A stretch of 64,000 nt of DNA from Neorhizobium galegae bv. orientalis str. HAMBI 540 (GCF_000731315.1 NZ_HG938354.1:1743066-1807065), one strand, 5' to 3'. Counted from the first letter of the stretch, positions 8,960-17,675 are shown. Translations and numbers: made by a program. Notes: generated from the letters alone by a model not told the origin.

Positions 8960-9847
8960 TTATGCGTGCAATGCTGCCGTGAGCCAGGCAACGGCTCTGT
9001 CATTGGCAACCGTTCGTCGAGCCCTGAGTGGCAGCAGGATATTATATCGCCCGTCAGCCTTGTACGTCAGATCATTTAGCGCGACCAACGTTCCGGCATC
9101 AAGAAACGCCTGAACGAGCGCGCCCCAGCCAAGTGCTACCCCCTGGCCATTACACGCGGCGAATATCGTTTCGGTATAATGGCTAAATCTCAAGGACGGC
9201 TTGAGATCGAAGGATGCTCCGATCTGGTCAAGCCATTGAGCCCACGAAAACCACAACGGGTCGGAACTGTGAGTTTCGATATACTCGTCTGTCGAGGATA
9301 GCGGGCCTGATTGTCTGCGTTTGAGATAATCGGGCGAACATACGGGCGTTATGAAATCGTCTTTTGAAGCAATGACCGTCCCATCGTTAAACGGCGGTAT
9401 TCCATAACGAATGGCAATGTTTATCTCACCGCTATCGAGATCGATTTTTTCATCCTGGGATACGACACGCACCTGGATCCCGGGGTTTTGGGAACGGAAG
9501 TCGGCCAGACGCGGAAGCAGCCAGAAAGACGAAAACGCGATCGTCGCGCCGATGGTGACGACATCCTGGCCGGACGTTTTGATCGCATCGACCGTCTCCG
9601 CAATATTGGAAAGGCTCTGCGCCAGCGACGCTCCCAGAATGCGACACGCAGGCGTAGGTTCGATCGCGCGATGTTTACGCACAAACATTGGCTGCCCCAA
9701 TTCTTCCTCAAGCAAAGCAATCTGCCGGCTTACGGCCGCCTGTGTGACGCCGAGTTCGGTCGCTGCCGCGGTAAAGCTCTTTCTGCGCAAAACTGCTTCA
9801 AGCATGAGCAGCGCAGTCAAGGATGGCAGCCGTTTACGAAACTGCAT
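8960..9847 (-). CDS. LysR-family regulator (GcvA-like), divergent from the Rieske demethylase
   Basis: This is a 295-residue protein with an N-terminal winged helix (LPSLTALLMLEAVLRRKSFTAAATELGVTQAAVSRQIALLE, about 8-48) and a type-2 periplasmic-binding-like effector domain from about residue 90. The PSLTALLMLEAVLRRKSF opening is typical of the GcvA subgroup. It lies 112 bp from the divergent Rieske oxygenase gene, so control of gbcAB-like genes by a methylated amine is likely. Its effector is unknown. Confidence 0.85.
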   Translation of the reverse strand: MQFRKRLPSLTALLMLEAVLRRKSFTAAATELGVTQAAVSRQIALLEEELGQPMFVRKHRAIEPTPACRILGASLAQSLSNIAETVDAIKTSGQDVVTIGATIAFSSFWLLPRLADFRSQNPGIQVRVVSQDEKIDLDSGEINIAIRYGIPPFNDGTVIASKDDFITPVCSPDYLKRRQSGPLSSTDEYIETHSSDPLWFSWAQWLDQIGASFDLKPSLRFSHYTETIFAACNGQGVALGWGALVQAFLDAGTLVALNDLTYKADGRYNILLPLRARRTVANDRAVAWLTAALHA

Positions 9848-9959
9848 TGTCCCGGCCTCAATCCATTACTTTTCATTATGCCAACGTAACAATTTATGCC
9901 GTTGAACGACTTGCATGGCAAGAGCACTCTTGTCTGAAAGCAGGCAAAGAGGTTTTTCA

Positions 9960-11213
9960 ATGCTGAACAGACTTGCGTCCTCGATCTCGTCACTTTTGGA
10001 CGCGCGTGCCGACGGGCATGCTCTTCCAGCGGGCCTGTATACCCGGTCAGACGTGTTCGAAGCCGATATGGACGTCTTCTTTCGTCGGCACTGGATCTGT
10101 GTCGGACTTGAATGCGACGTGCCCGAGCCCGGCGACGCTGCGGTTATCGACATCGGCAAAACCAGCCTCATCCTGCTGCGCGACGATGACGGCGAAATCC
10201 GCGTCGTGCACAACGTCTGTCGCCACAGGGGCTCGCGCCTCCTCAATCCCGGCAAGACGATCGTCTCGAAGCTGGTCTGTCCCTATCACACCTGGACATA
10301 CGAGCTCAGCGGGGAGCTGAGTTATGCACCCCATATGGGCAAGAGCTTCGACAAAGAGTGTCACAGCCTGAAGCCCGTGAACTTCAAGTCGATCAGCGGC
10401 CTCATCTATGTTTGCCTTGCCGACAATCCGCCGAAGGACATTGCTCGGCTCGAGTTGGCGATGACCGAGCGCCTGGCACCCTACGATGTTCCTAACTCCA
10501 AAGTCGCATTTGAAACCGATGTGATCGAGCACGGCAACTGGAAGCTGACGATGGAGAACAATCGTGAGTGTTACCATTGCTCGGCAAACCACCCGGAACT
10601 TTGCGTCTCTTTCGTCGATCTGGATTTCGGTTTCGATCCCGAGACACTTAGCCCGGAGGACAGGGCGCAGGCCGGAGAGCATCTTGCTCTCTATGAAGAG
10701 CGCATCCTTCAATGGACAGCAGACGGCTACCCATCCGCCGCCATCGAACAACTCGTCGATTGCGAGACCAATTTCAGGACGCAGCGCCTTATCATTTCCG
10801 GTGCGGGCGAATCCCAGACCCCGGACGCCACGGCGGCATCATCCAAACTTTTAGGAACGATGACCCGCAAGGACCTCGGCGATATGCATCTCTGGGGCCA
10901 TAACAGCTGGAACCACTTCATGGGTGACCATGCCATCGTGGCGATAGTCATTCCAATTTCGCCCGACAAGACTCTGGTGCGCACGAAGTGGCTCGTTCAC
11001 AAGGACGCCGTCGAAGGCGTGCACTACGATCTTGAGAAGTTGACGAACGTCTGGGTGGCGACCACGGATCAGGACGCAGAACTCGTCGCGCGCTCCCACG
11101 CCGGCGTGGAAGACCCTGCCTATGTGCCCGGTCCCTATTCGCCATTCTCGGAGACGAATCTCGACAAGTTCGCCACCTGGTACATCGATCGGATGCGTGC
11201 GCATGGATATTAA
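9960..11213 (+). CDS. gbcA: Rieske non-haem iron oxygenase, betaine demethylase large subunit (GbcA/Stc2-like)
   Basis: This is a 417-residue protein. It has the Rieske [2Fe-2S] motif C87-x-H89 ... C107-x2-H110 and a catalytic domain with the iron-site block ENNRECYHCSANH (H206, H211). Such enzymes oxidatively demethylate quaternary amines: glycine betaine to dimethylglycine (GbcA) or proline betaine (stachydrine) to N-methylproline (Stc2). I chose the ATG at 9960 because AGAGG lies seven bases upstream; the ATG at 9915 lacks a ribosome site. It overlaps the reductase gene by 11 bp. The nearby ProC-like gene and betaine importer fit either substrate; stachydrine is attractive because proline would be the product. 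Confidence 0.85.
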   Translation: MLNRLASSISSLLDARADGHALPAGLYTRSDVFEADMDVFFRRHWICVGLECDVPEPGDAAVIDIGKTSLILLRDDDGEIRVVHNVCRHRGSRLLNPGKTIVSKLVCPYHTWTYELSGELSYAPHMGKSFDKECHSLKPVNFKSISGLIYVCLADNPPKDIARLELAMTERLAPYDVPNSKVAFETDVIEHGNWKLTMENNRECYHCSANHPELCVSFVDLDFGFDPETLSPEDRAQAGEHLALYEERILQWTADGYPSAAIEQLVDCETNFRTQRLIISGAGESQTPDATAASSKLLGTMTRKDLGDMHLWGHNSWNHFMGDHAIVAIVIPISPDKTLVRTKWLVHKDAVEGVHYDLEKLTNVWVATTDQDAELVARSHAGVEDPAYVPGPYSPFSETNLDKFATWYIDRMRAHGY

Positions 11214-12288
11214 GAGCGCTTTCGCATCTGTCGATCAGATCGAGAAAACTGAATTCTGGAACCGGGATTTGGACGAGGATCTGGTTTGCATCGACGTCCA
11301 CCAGGAAACGCACGATGTTAAAACATTCACGTTCGCGTCTTCCCTTGGGAAAAGGTTCGCCTTCAAGGCCGGGCAGTATTTCCTGTTCGATCTCGAAATT
11401 GGCGCAGAGCCCGAAAGTCGCTGCTACAGCATATCCTCCTCGCCGCAGCGTACCAACGCGTTTTCAGTCACCGTGAAACGTGTGCCAGGGGGTAAGATTT
11501 CCAACTGGTTTCATGACAACGTCACAGCTGGCTCAACGATGAAGGGCAATGGACCGCTCGGACATTTCATCCGGTCCAATGCCAAGAAACTGCTGCTTCT
11601 GTCTGGTGGATCGGGGATCACGCCAGTCATGTCGATGATACGCGAACTGGCGGATACCTTTGAACCCATCGACGTCGTGTTCATGCATGCGGCGCGAAGC
11701 CCCAAAGACTTGATCTTTCGGGAGGAACTCGCCTGTCTGGCGAATAAAGGAAAGCAGCTCCGCCTGCATTTCCTACCTGAGATCACCGCCGGCGAAGCCC
11801 ATTGGCCTGGCCTTACCGGGCGCATCTCGGCAGACTACATGAAGCTGGCCGTGCCTGACATTGCAGAGCGTGTCGTCATGTGCTGCGGCCCAGCGCCATT
11901 CATGGCTGCTGCCCGCGGGATTGCCGCAGAGCTCGGCGTTCCGTCGTCCAATTACATCGAGGAGAGCTTCGACGCTGCCGTCATCGACGACATCGACCTT
12001 CCGGTTGTCCAGGAAGCCGCCACGAGAATGTTCACGGTGGAGTTCGCCAAGCAAGTTCGTAAGATCGATGTCTCAGGCGAGCAGACCATCTTGTCCTGCG
12101 CGAAAAAAGCTGGCGTGAAACTGCCCTCTTCATGTTCCAACGGAGTGTGTGGCACCTGCAAATCAAAACTGGTGACCGGATCCGTCGACATGAACCACAA
12201 TGGCGGGATCCGCCAGCGGGAGATCGATGCCGGGTTATTCCTGCCCTGCTGTTCGAAGCCACTCAGTGACCTCGTGGTCGACCGATAG
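11203..12288 (+). CDS. gbcB: Ferredoxin-NAD(P)H reductase partner of the Rieske demethylase (GbcB-like)
   Basis: This is a 361-residue reductase with three parts. A flavin-binding domain has RCYSISSSP (about 68-76), the NAD-binding domain has GGSGITPVMSMIREL, and the C-terminal plant-type [2Fe-2S] domain has C311-x4-C316-x2-C319 plus a Cys near 349. It passes electrons from NAD(P)H to the Rieske oxygenase. The ATG at 11203 overlaps the end of the oxygenase gene, implying translational coupling. Confidence 0.88.
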   Translation: MDIKSAFASVDQIEKTEFWNRDLDEDLVCIDVHQETHDVKTFTFASSLGKRFAFKAGQYFLFDLEIGAEPESRCYSISSSPQRTNAFSVTVKRVPGGKISNWFHDNVTAGSTMKGNGPLGHFIRSNAKKLLLLSGGSGITPVMSMIRELADTFEPIDVVFMHAARSPKDLIFREELACLANKGKQLRLHFLPEITAGEAHWPGLTGRISADYMKLAVPDIAERVVMCCGPAPFMAAARGIAAELGVPSSNYIEESFDAAVIDDIDLPVVQEAATRMFTVEFAKQVRKIDVSGEQTILSCAKKAGVKLPSSCSNGVCGTCKSKLVTGSVDMNHNGGIRQREIDAGLFLPCCSKPLSDLVVDR

Positions 12289-12338
12289 GGCTTTAAACAA
12301 TAGCGGGGATGACCGAAGAAACTATCGATCACCTTACA

Positions 12339-12944
12339 TCAATGTTTCCGCTGGTCGGGCAAAAGTGCCCAGAATGCGAAGAGAGGCTCCTCGCCCGAGC
12401 GCATCGCGTGCCGGATTCCAGGTGGATTGTAGAAGGAGCCACCCATGCCGGGCGTGAACCAACCGGAATCGCCCTGCATGAATTCGCCATCCGAGAGGAC
12501 AAGATAGATTTCCTCCGGTGCATGATCGTGGTCCGGATACCGCACGTTCGGCGCCATCAGGGTCGCGCCAAGCCACACGTCCGAACGGTCCTCCAGGCCG
12601 CCCGGCCCGACAATCATGGTATTGGCGTGGCTCATCGGGAAATTTGCACTGGCCGAATTGTCATAGGTCGAGCGACCGTTCCATTCGAGCTGCGCCTCCA
12701 ACGCTGCGAAGCGCCGGAGCAAGATGTTCAACGAGGGTTGCTCCGCCTTTGCAGCCAAGACACCCTCCAAATACAGGCCGCAAACCGGAAGCCGCTTTGC
12801 GATATTCACCCGCTGCGGCAGCGATGTTTGCAGGTGCGCAAATATCTGCGTCAGTGACTGCCGGCCCCGTGAATCCTCGGCAAGCTGATCGAACGCGACG
12901 AACGCGGCATTCAGAAAATCCTGCAAGGCTTCGCTGCGAGCCAT
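12339..12944 (-). CDS. Cupin of the DMSP-lyase (DddQ) family
   Basis: This is a 201-residue single-domain cupin. Its metal-site block is Y136-P-D-H139-D-H141-A-P-E-E145-I-Y147, with a further His at 179 (PPGIRHAM). From memory, these have the same spacing as the six residues reported as important in the DMSP lyase DddQ (Tyr120, His123, His125, Glu129, Tyr131, His163), a constant offset of 16. DddQ cleaves dimethylsulfoniopropionate to dimethyl sulfide and acrylate. Here it sits immediately downstream of the DgcA-like flavoprotein (3-bp gap), in a betaine cluster. It may act on DMSP or on another methylated onium compound. The lyase call is by family; the substrate is uncertain. Confidence 0.75.
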   Translation of the reverse strand: MARSEALQDFLNAAFVAFDQLAEDSRGRQSLTQIFAHLQTSLPQRVNIAKRLPVCGLYLEGVLAAKAEQPSLNILLRRFAALEAQLEWNGRSTYDNSASANFPMSHANTMIVGPGGLEDRSDVWLGATLMAPNVRYPDHDHAPEEIYLVLSDGEFMQGDSGWFTPGMGGSFYNPPGIRHAMRSGEEPLFAFWALLPDQRKH

Positions 12945-12947
12945 GGT

Positions 12948-14984
12948 TCAAATATCCTTGGCAAGCCGCAATGCGTCATAGATCGCTGCATGCGTGTTGC
13001 GAGCAGCGACCGCGTCGCCAATCCGAAAGAGCTGATAGGTGCCAGCGGGATTGCGCTCGGTCGTTTGCGGCGCGCCGGAAATTAGCTGGTCGTAGGAAAC
13101 TTCACCGAGGTTCTTCGAGCCGGGCTTCATCTCGAAATAAAGGTCGTCCAATGGGATCGTACCGTGATTGATGACGATCTGGTCGATGGTCCGTTGCTTT
13201 TCAACGCCGCCGTAGTCGCTGCCGACATGGGCAATGATCTGGTTGCCGCTCTTTTCGGCCGATTGCAGCCGGTAGGTAACGGTGAAGGTGACGTCGAGTT
13301 TCTGCAGCGAGCGCATGTAGGGAACAAGGTTCATCGCCATGACCTCCGGCGCGAAGGAGCGGTCGGGCGTCATGATCTCGACCCTGGCCCCTGTCTTGGC
13401 GATGAATTCCGCGGCCTGCAAGCCGGCATGGTCGCCCGCGTCGTCGAAGATCAGCACATTGCTGCCCGGCTTGACGTCGCCCGAAATGATATCCCAGGAG
13501 GAAACGACAAGCTCATTTCCCTTCGACAGAACCTCGGTATGCGGTAGTCCACCTGTCGCGATGATAACCACATCGGGCTCTTCCGCCGCGATCACATCGG
13601 CATCCGCCCAGTTGTTGAAATGGAACGTGACACCAAGCTTCTCGCATTGGCTCATCCGCCAGTCGATGATGCTGATCATCTCACGGCGGCGTTCGCTCTG
13701 CGCGGTGAGGCGGATCTGCCCGCCGGGATTGTTGGCCGCCTCGAAGACCACGACCGCATGACCCCGCTCGGCGGCCACGCGCGCCGCTTCGAGGCCAGCC
13801 GGCCCGGCTCCGACAATGACCACCCTCTTGCGGGTGTCGGCTTTTGCAATGGTATGCGGCATGGTCTGTTCGCGACCGGTTGCGGCATTGTGGATGCAAA
13901 AAGCCATCCCGCCCTGGTAGATGCGGTCGAGACAGTAATTCGCGCCGACGCAAGGGCGTATGTCCTCCTCGCGCTTTTCGATAATCTTGCGAACGATGTG
14001 CGGATCCGTCATGTGGGCGCGCGTCATTCCGACCATGTCCACTTTGCCCGCGGCAATGGCGTGCCGTGCCGTCGCGACATCCGGGATTTTTGCCGCATGA
14101 AAGGTCGGAAATTGGGTTGCGGCGCGGATTTCACCGGCAAAATCGAGATGTGGCGAGTTCGCCATGCCCTGGATCGGAATGACGTCCGTCAGGCCGGCAT
14201 CCGTGTCGATGTGACCTCGGATCACGTTCAGATAGTCGATCAGACCGCTGTCGCGCAGCCGTCGCGAGATCTCGATACCGTCAGCTTTTCCAGTACCTCC
14301 GGGGAGACATTCGTCGGCCGTGTAGCGAACGCCGAGGATGAAATCGTCTCCGACGCGCTCGCGCATCGCCTTGAAGACGTCGAAACAGAACCGCATGCGA
14401 TTTTCGAGCGAGCCCCCATATGGCCCGTCCAGTTCATTGGTGAGCGGCGAATTGAACTGATCGATCAGGTGACCGTAAGCCTCCAGCTCGACTCCGTCCA
14501 TGCCGCCCGCCTTCATACGCTCGGCTGCGTCCGCGAAGTCTCTGATGATGCGCTCGATGTCCCAATCCTCCATCTTCTTCGGGAAGGATCGGTGCGACGC
14601 TTCACGATGATGGGACGGCGCGACCACCGGCAGCCAATCGCCCTTGTCCCAACGGGTGCGCCGGCCGAGATGGGTCAGCTGGATCATGATAGCCGCGCCT
14701 TCTTCGTGCACGGCATCGGTCATTTCCCGGATCCAGGGAACGATCTCGTCCTTATAGGCGAGCAGGTTATTAAAGACCGGTGGACTGTCTTTCGACACCG
14801 CTGCCGATCCCGCCGTCATTGTCAGCGCAACGCCCCCTTTCGCCCGCTCCACGGTATAGGCTCGGTAACGTTCCTTCGGCATGCCGTCCTCAGGATAGGC
14901 GGGCTCATGCGATGTAACGATGATACGGTTGCGTAGGGTCAGATGCTTCAGTGTGTAGGGCTGAAGGAGGGGATCGTTCGACAT
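12948..14984 (-). CDS. NADH:flavin oxidoreductase / TMADH-like demethylase (DgcA/StcD-like)
   Basis: This is a 678-residue protein. Residues about 1-340 form an old-yellow-enzyme TIM barrel for FMN, then comes an iron-sulfur segment, then an FAD/NAD domain (RVVIVGAGPAGLEAARVAAERG, about 389-410). Relatives demethylate dimethylglycine (DgcA) or act in stachydrine breakdown (StcD). The cluster motif reads PCVGANYCLD...AFC: the second Cys of the trimethylamine-dehydrogenase pattern C-x2-C-x2-C is Ala, which seems to be a feature of this subfamily. It is transcribed with the DddQ-like cupin and diverges from the TetR gene across an operator-rich promoter. Confidence 0.85.
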   Translation of the reverse strand: MSNDPLLQPYTLKHLTLRNRIIVTSHEPAYPEDGMPKERYRAYTVERAKGGVALTMTAGSAAVSKDSPPVFNNLLAYKDEIVPWIREMTDAVHEEGAAIMIQLTHLGRRTRWDKGDWLPVVAPSHHREASHRSFPKKMEDWDIERIIRDFADAAERMKAGGMDGVELEAYGHLIDQFNSPLTNELDGPYGGSLENRMRFCFDVFKAMRERVGDDFILGVRYTADECLPGGTGKADGIEISRRLRDSGLIDYLNVIRGHIDTDAGLTDVIPIQGMANSPHLDFAGEIRAATQFPTFHAAKIPDVATARHAIAAGKVDMVGMTRAHMTDPHIVRKIIEKREEDIRPCVGANYCLDRIYQGGMAFCIHNAATGREQTMPHTIAKADTRKRVVIVGAGPAGLEAARVAAERGHAVVVFEAANNPGGQIRLTAQSERRREMISIIDWRMSQCEKLGVTFHFNNWADADVIAAEEPDVVIIATGGLPHTEVLSKGNELVVSSWDIISGDVKPGSNVLIFDDAGDHAGLQAAEFIAKTGARVEIMTPDRSFAPEVMAMNLVPYMRSLQKLDVTFTVTYRLQSAEKSGNQIIAHVGSDYGGVEKQRTIDQIVINHGTIPLDDLYFEMKPGSKNLGEVSYDQLISGAPQTTERNPAGTYQLFRIGDAVAARNTHAAIYDALRLAKDI

Positions 14985-15029
14985 GCGACGGGCTCCGGTT
15001 TATGGCCTTTGCGCATAAGGCTAAACAGG

Positions 15030-15047
15030 AATGTACAGCTGTGTCAA
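15030..15047 (-). promoter_or_regulatory. Operator-like site, copy 1 (TTGACA-N4-TGTACATT)
   Basis: On the minus strand this reads TTGACACAGCTGTACATT, an imperfect dyad. It is the inverted partner of the site at 15074-15091, differing only in the 4-bp centre, and faces the DgcA-like gene. It probably binds the adjacent TetR regulator and includes a -35-like TTGACA. Confidence 0.6.
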
Positions 15048-15073
15048 TATTGAAAACATCGGCGTACCTGTAG

Positions 15074-15091
15074 TTGACATTGATGTACATT
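15074..15091 (+). promoter_or_regulatory. Operator-like site, copy 2 (TTGACA-N4-TGTACATT)
   Basis: This reads TTGACATTGATGTACATT and ends 39 bp before the TetR start codon. Together with the inverted copy 26 bp to the left it would let one regulator control both divergent transcripts. Confidence 0.6.
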
Positions 15092-15130
15092 TCACTTGAA
15101 GTGCGGTTATGAATTTGTTAGGAAGTGCCT

Positions 15131-15760
15131 ATGGAACAGGCGGTAAGTGACAGCGGCTGGCGTGGTTCTCAGGAGGGTTGGCTTGAAGCCGCCTATGAAG
15201 CGCTGCTTGAATCCGGCGTAGATTCAGTGAAGATCTTGCCGCTTGCCAAGAAACTGGGCCTATCGCGGACAAGCTTCTATTGGTTCTTCAAGGATCGGGA
15301 AGAACTGCTGAGCGCGCTCATATTGCGCTGGAGGGACAAGAACACAGGCAACCTCGTAAAGCAGTCCGAGGCATATGCGGAATCTCTTGCGGAAGCGATG
15401 CTGAACGTCTTCGATTGCTGGCTCAACAAAGATCTCTTCGACTCCCAATTCGAGTTTGCAATTCGCAGTTGGGCACTGCAATCTCCGGAAATTCAGGTTG
15501 AAGTGCAGCAGGCTGATCTAGCCCGAATAGACGCTTTGAGCCGTATGTTCGTGCGGTTCGGCTTTGACGAAGGGCCTGCGGACGTTCGCGCGAGAACAAC
15601 TTATTTGGTCCAGATCGGCTACATCTCCATGCAGTCCACCGAGGATATCGGACTGCGTATGAAGCGCATTCCCGAATACATCGCAATCTACACCGGTCAG
15701 ATCCCGCAACAGCGAGAACTCGATCGCTTCTACGCGCGGCACGGCTATAAACAAGGGTGA
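15131..15760 (+). CDS. TetR-family regulator of the betaine locus
   Basis: This is a 209-residue protein. Its N-terminal TetR helix-turn-helix is SVKILPLAKKLGLSRTSFYWFFKDREELLSALI (about 32-64), followed by a helical ligand domain. I chose the ATG at 15131 because AGGAAG lies about seven bases upstream; a GTG six bases earlier is possible. The gene is seven bases before the ProC-like gene and faces the DgcA-like gene. The pair of matching operator-like sites between them suggests that it represses both directions, relieved by a betaine or its breakdown product (inference). Confidence 0.85.
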   Translation: MEQAVSDSGWRGSQEGWLEAAYEALLESGVDSVKILPLAKKLGLSRTSFYWFFKDREELLSALILRWRDKNTGNLVKQSEAYAESLAEAMLNVFDCWLNKDLFDSQFEFAIRSWALQSPEIQVEVQQADLARIDALSRMFVRFGFDEGPADVRARTTYLVQIGYISMQSTEDIGLRMKRIPEYIAIYTGQIPQQRELDRFYARHGYKQG

Positions 15761-15767
15761 GAGCAAG

Positions 15768-16577
15768 GTGGAAGCTGGCAGGGGCTGGAGAATTGGCGTG
15801 ATCGGCGGCAACGGCTGGCTGGGCAGCGCCCTTGCTGGCGCGGTGCTGGACGCCGGCTTCGTGAAGCCCCAGGACCTGTCGCTCTCTTATCGCAGCAAGC
15901 TGCCGGATCGTTTCGGCGAGGCTTTCTGGACATTGGACAATCAGGCCCTCGCCGACCGCTCGGATGTCGTCATTCTCTGCGTCCGCCCCGCTGACTGGCG
16001 TGACCTTAACGTCGATGTGAAAGGCAAGCTGCTGATTTCCGTCATGGCAGGCGTTCCGTTGGACTCGCTGAGCGACCATCATCAGACCGCCTGTGTCGTT
16101 CGTTCGTTGCCGAATGCAGCGGTCGAGATCCGCCGATCCTACACGCCGTGGATCGCGACCCCTAAGGTCAGTGAAGAAGAACGCACATTTGTCCGAGCCC
16201 TGTTCGAGACCTGCGGTGTTCAGGATGAAGTGCGCAGCGAAACCGATATGGACTATTTCACCGGCCTGTCCGGATCCGGCCCCGCCTTTCCGGCGCTTCT
16301 TGCCGACGCAATGATGCGAGATGCCCTCTCCCGGGGCATCCCCGTCGCGATGGCCCGGCGTGCCGTTAACACGCTTATCATCGGCGCGGGGCGTCTCATG
16401 GAAATGCATGAGACCTGTCCCACCGAAATCGTGCAGACCTTCCTCGATTACCGTGGCACCACGGCAGTCGCGATCGAGACAATGCGTGCTGCGGGTTTCG
16501 AAACAGCGATTGCTTGCGGACTGACGGCGGCATTCGAGAAATCGGTGAGTTTGGGAGACGCTTCCAAGCATTTGTGA
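15768..16577 (+). CDS. Pyrroline-5-carboxylate reductase-like NAD(P)H oxidoreductase (ProC family)
   Basis: This 269-residue protein has ProC length and layout. The Rossmann motif is IGVIGGNGWLGSALAGAVL (about 8-26), with VILCVRPADW at about 65-74. The C-terminal dimerisation domain carries the family signature GLSGSGPAFPALLADAMM. The start is GTG at 15768, seven bases after the TetR stop. ProC reduces pyrroline-5-carboxylate to proline. In a betaine-catabolic operon a biosynthetic ProC is unexpected, so it may reduce a cyclic imine formed during proline-betaine demethylation. That role is inference. Confidence 0.8.
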   Translation: MEAGRGWRIGVIGGNGWLGSALAGAVLDAGFVKPQDLSLSYRSKLPDRFGEAFWTLDNQALADRSDVVILCVRPADWRDLNVDVKGKLLISVMAGVPLDSLSDHHQTACVVRSLPNAAVEIRRSYTPWIATPKVSEEERTFVRALFETCGVQDEVRSETDMDYFTGLSGSGPAFPALLADAMMRDALSRGIPVAMARRAVNTLIIGAGRLMEMHETCPTEIVQTFLDYRGTTAVAIETMRAAGFETAIACGLTAAFEKSVSLGDASKHL

Positions 16578-16637
16578 ATCGGGCATCCGCGGCGCCCCGC
16601 ATTCCACGTCAAGCCGCTAAAAAAAGGGAACGGTACT

Positions 16638-17639
16638 ATGAATAAGCTTTTGGCTTCGGGTTGCGTGCTAGTCGGAGTGTTCGCCGGCGCATCGGCGGCA
16701 AGTGCTGCCGGGTGCGGCCGCGTCACGATCGCGAGCATGAATTGGCAAAGCGCGGAGGTCATCTCCAATCTGGATAAGTTCATTTTAAACGAAGGTTACG
16801 GCTGCCAGGCGGAGATCACGGTTGGAGACACCGTGCCAACCATCACCTCCATGGCGGAAAAGGGCCAGCCTGATATCGCTCCGGAGGCCTGGATCGACCT
16901 GCTTCCCGACGTGGTCGCGAAAGGCACGCAGGAAGGTCGGATCGTAAAGGTTGGGTCTCCGCTGCCGGACGGTGGCAATCAGGGCTGGTGGATCCCGAAA
17001 TATGTCTCGGACGCACATCCGGACATCAAGACCATTCCGGATTTGCTGAAGCATCCCGAACTCTTCCCGGGTGAGGAAGACCCAAGCAAAGGCGCAATCC
17101 TCAACGGTCCTCAGGGGTGGGGTGGCACCGTCGTGACAACCCAGCTGTTCAAGGCGTTCGGCGGGGAAAAGGCTAAGTTCACGCTGATCGACACCGGATC
17201 GGCAGCCGGTTTGGACGGCGCTATCGCAAAGGCATATGAGCGGAAGAAGAGTTTTGCCACTTACTACTGGGCGCCGACGGCACTCCTCGGCAAATACCCG
17301 ATGGTGAAACTTGAGGCAGGCGTTAAAAACGACCCGGCTGAATGGAAGCGTTGCAACACAGTTGCCGATTGCCCGGATCCGAAGCCGAATTCTTGGCCGA
17401 TCGATACGATCGTCACCCTGGTCGCCAAGCCCTTTTCGGAAAAAGCAGGACCCGAGGTGATGACCTATCTCGAAAAACGGTCCTGGAGCAACCAGACCAT
17501 TGGCAAACTAATGGCATGGATGACGGACAATCAGGCAAGCGGTGAGGATGGCGCCAAGCATTTTCTGAAGGAAAATAAGGACATCTGGACCAAGTGGGTT
17601 TCAACGGACGCCGCCAAGAAGATCGAGGCAGCGCTCTAA
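16638..17639 (+). CDS. Periplasmic glycine betaine/proline betaine-binding protein (ProX/OpuAC family)
   Basis: This is a 333-residue protein with a Sec signal peptide (about 1-24, cleaved after ASA) and the OpuAC fold. Trp and Tyr residues suited to a cation-binding aromatic cage are present (for example NQGWWIPKY and TYYWAPTALLGKY). A ribosome site (AAGGGAA) precedes the ATG. It begins an importer module downstream of the TetR and ProC-like genes and is followed by a stable hairpin. The ligand is a quaternary ammonium or sulfonium compound; which one is not resolved. Confidence 0.88.
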   Translation: MNKLLASGCVLVGVFAGASAASAAGCGRVTIASMNWQSAEVISNLDKFILNEGYGCQAEITVGDTVPTITSMAEKGQPDIAPEAWIDLLPDVVAKGTQEGRIVKVGSPLPDGGNQGWWIPKYVSDAHPDIKTIPDLLKHPELFPGEEDPSKGAILNGPQGWGGTVVTTQLFKAFGGEKAKFTLIDTGSAAGLDGAIAKAYERKKSFATYYWAPTALLGKYPMVKLEAGVKNDPAEWKRCNTVADCPDPKPNSWPIDTIVTLVAKPFSEKAGPEVMTYLEKRSWSNQTIGKLMAWMTDNQASGEDGAKHFLKENKDIWTKWVSTDAAKKIEAAL

Positions 17640-17648
17640 TAGGCCCTT

Positions 17649-17675
17649 GGGGCGATGTGCCAAACACATCGCCCC
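17649..17675 (+). terminator. Intra-operon hairpin after the betaine-binding protein gene
   Basis: GGGGCGATGTG, a 5-base loop, and the mirror arm CACATCGCCCC form an 11-bp perfect stem without a long T tract. It lies nine bases after the stop codon. Such hairpins usually stabilise the binding-protein part of the mRNA or partly terminate, giving more binding protein than permease. Confidence 0.7.

Noticed and set aside
8807..9079. Small open frame beginning MSATKDFPAAAAT between the LacI and LysR genes
   Set aside because: Over a third of it overlaps the LysR coding region in antisense; it has no ribosome site and no recognisable family.
11122..11202. Earlier in-frame start for the Rieske reductase
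   Set aside because: It would lie deep inside the oxygenase gene; ATG 11203 gives a normal GbcB N-terminus with a short coupling overlap.
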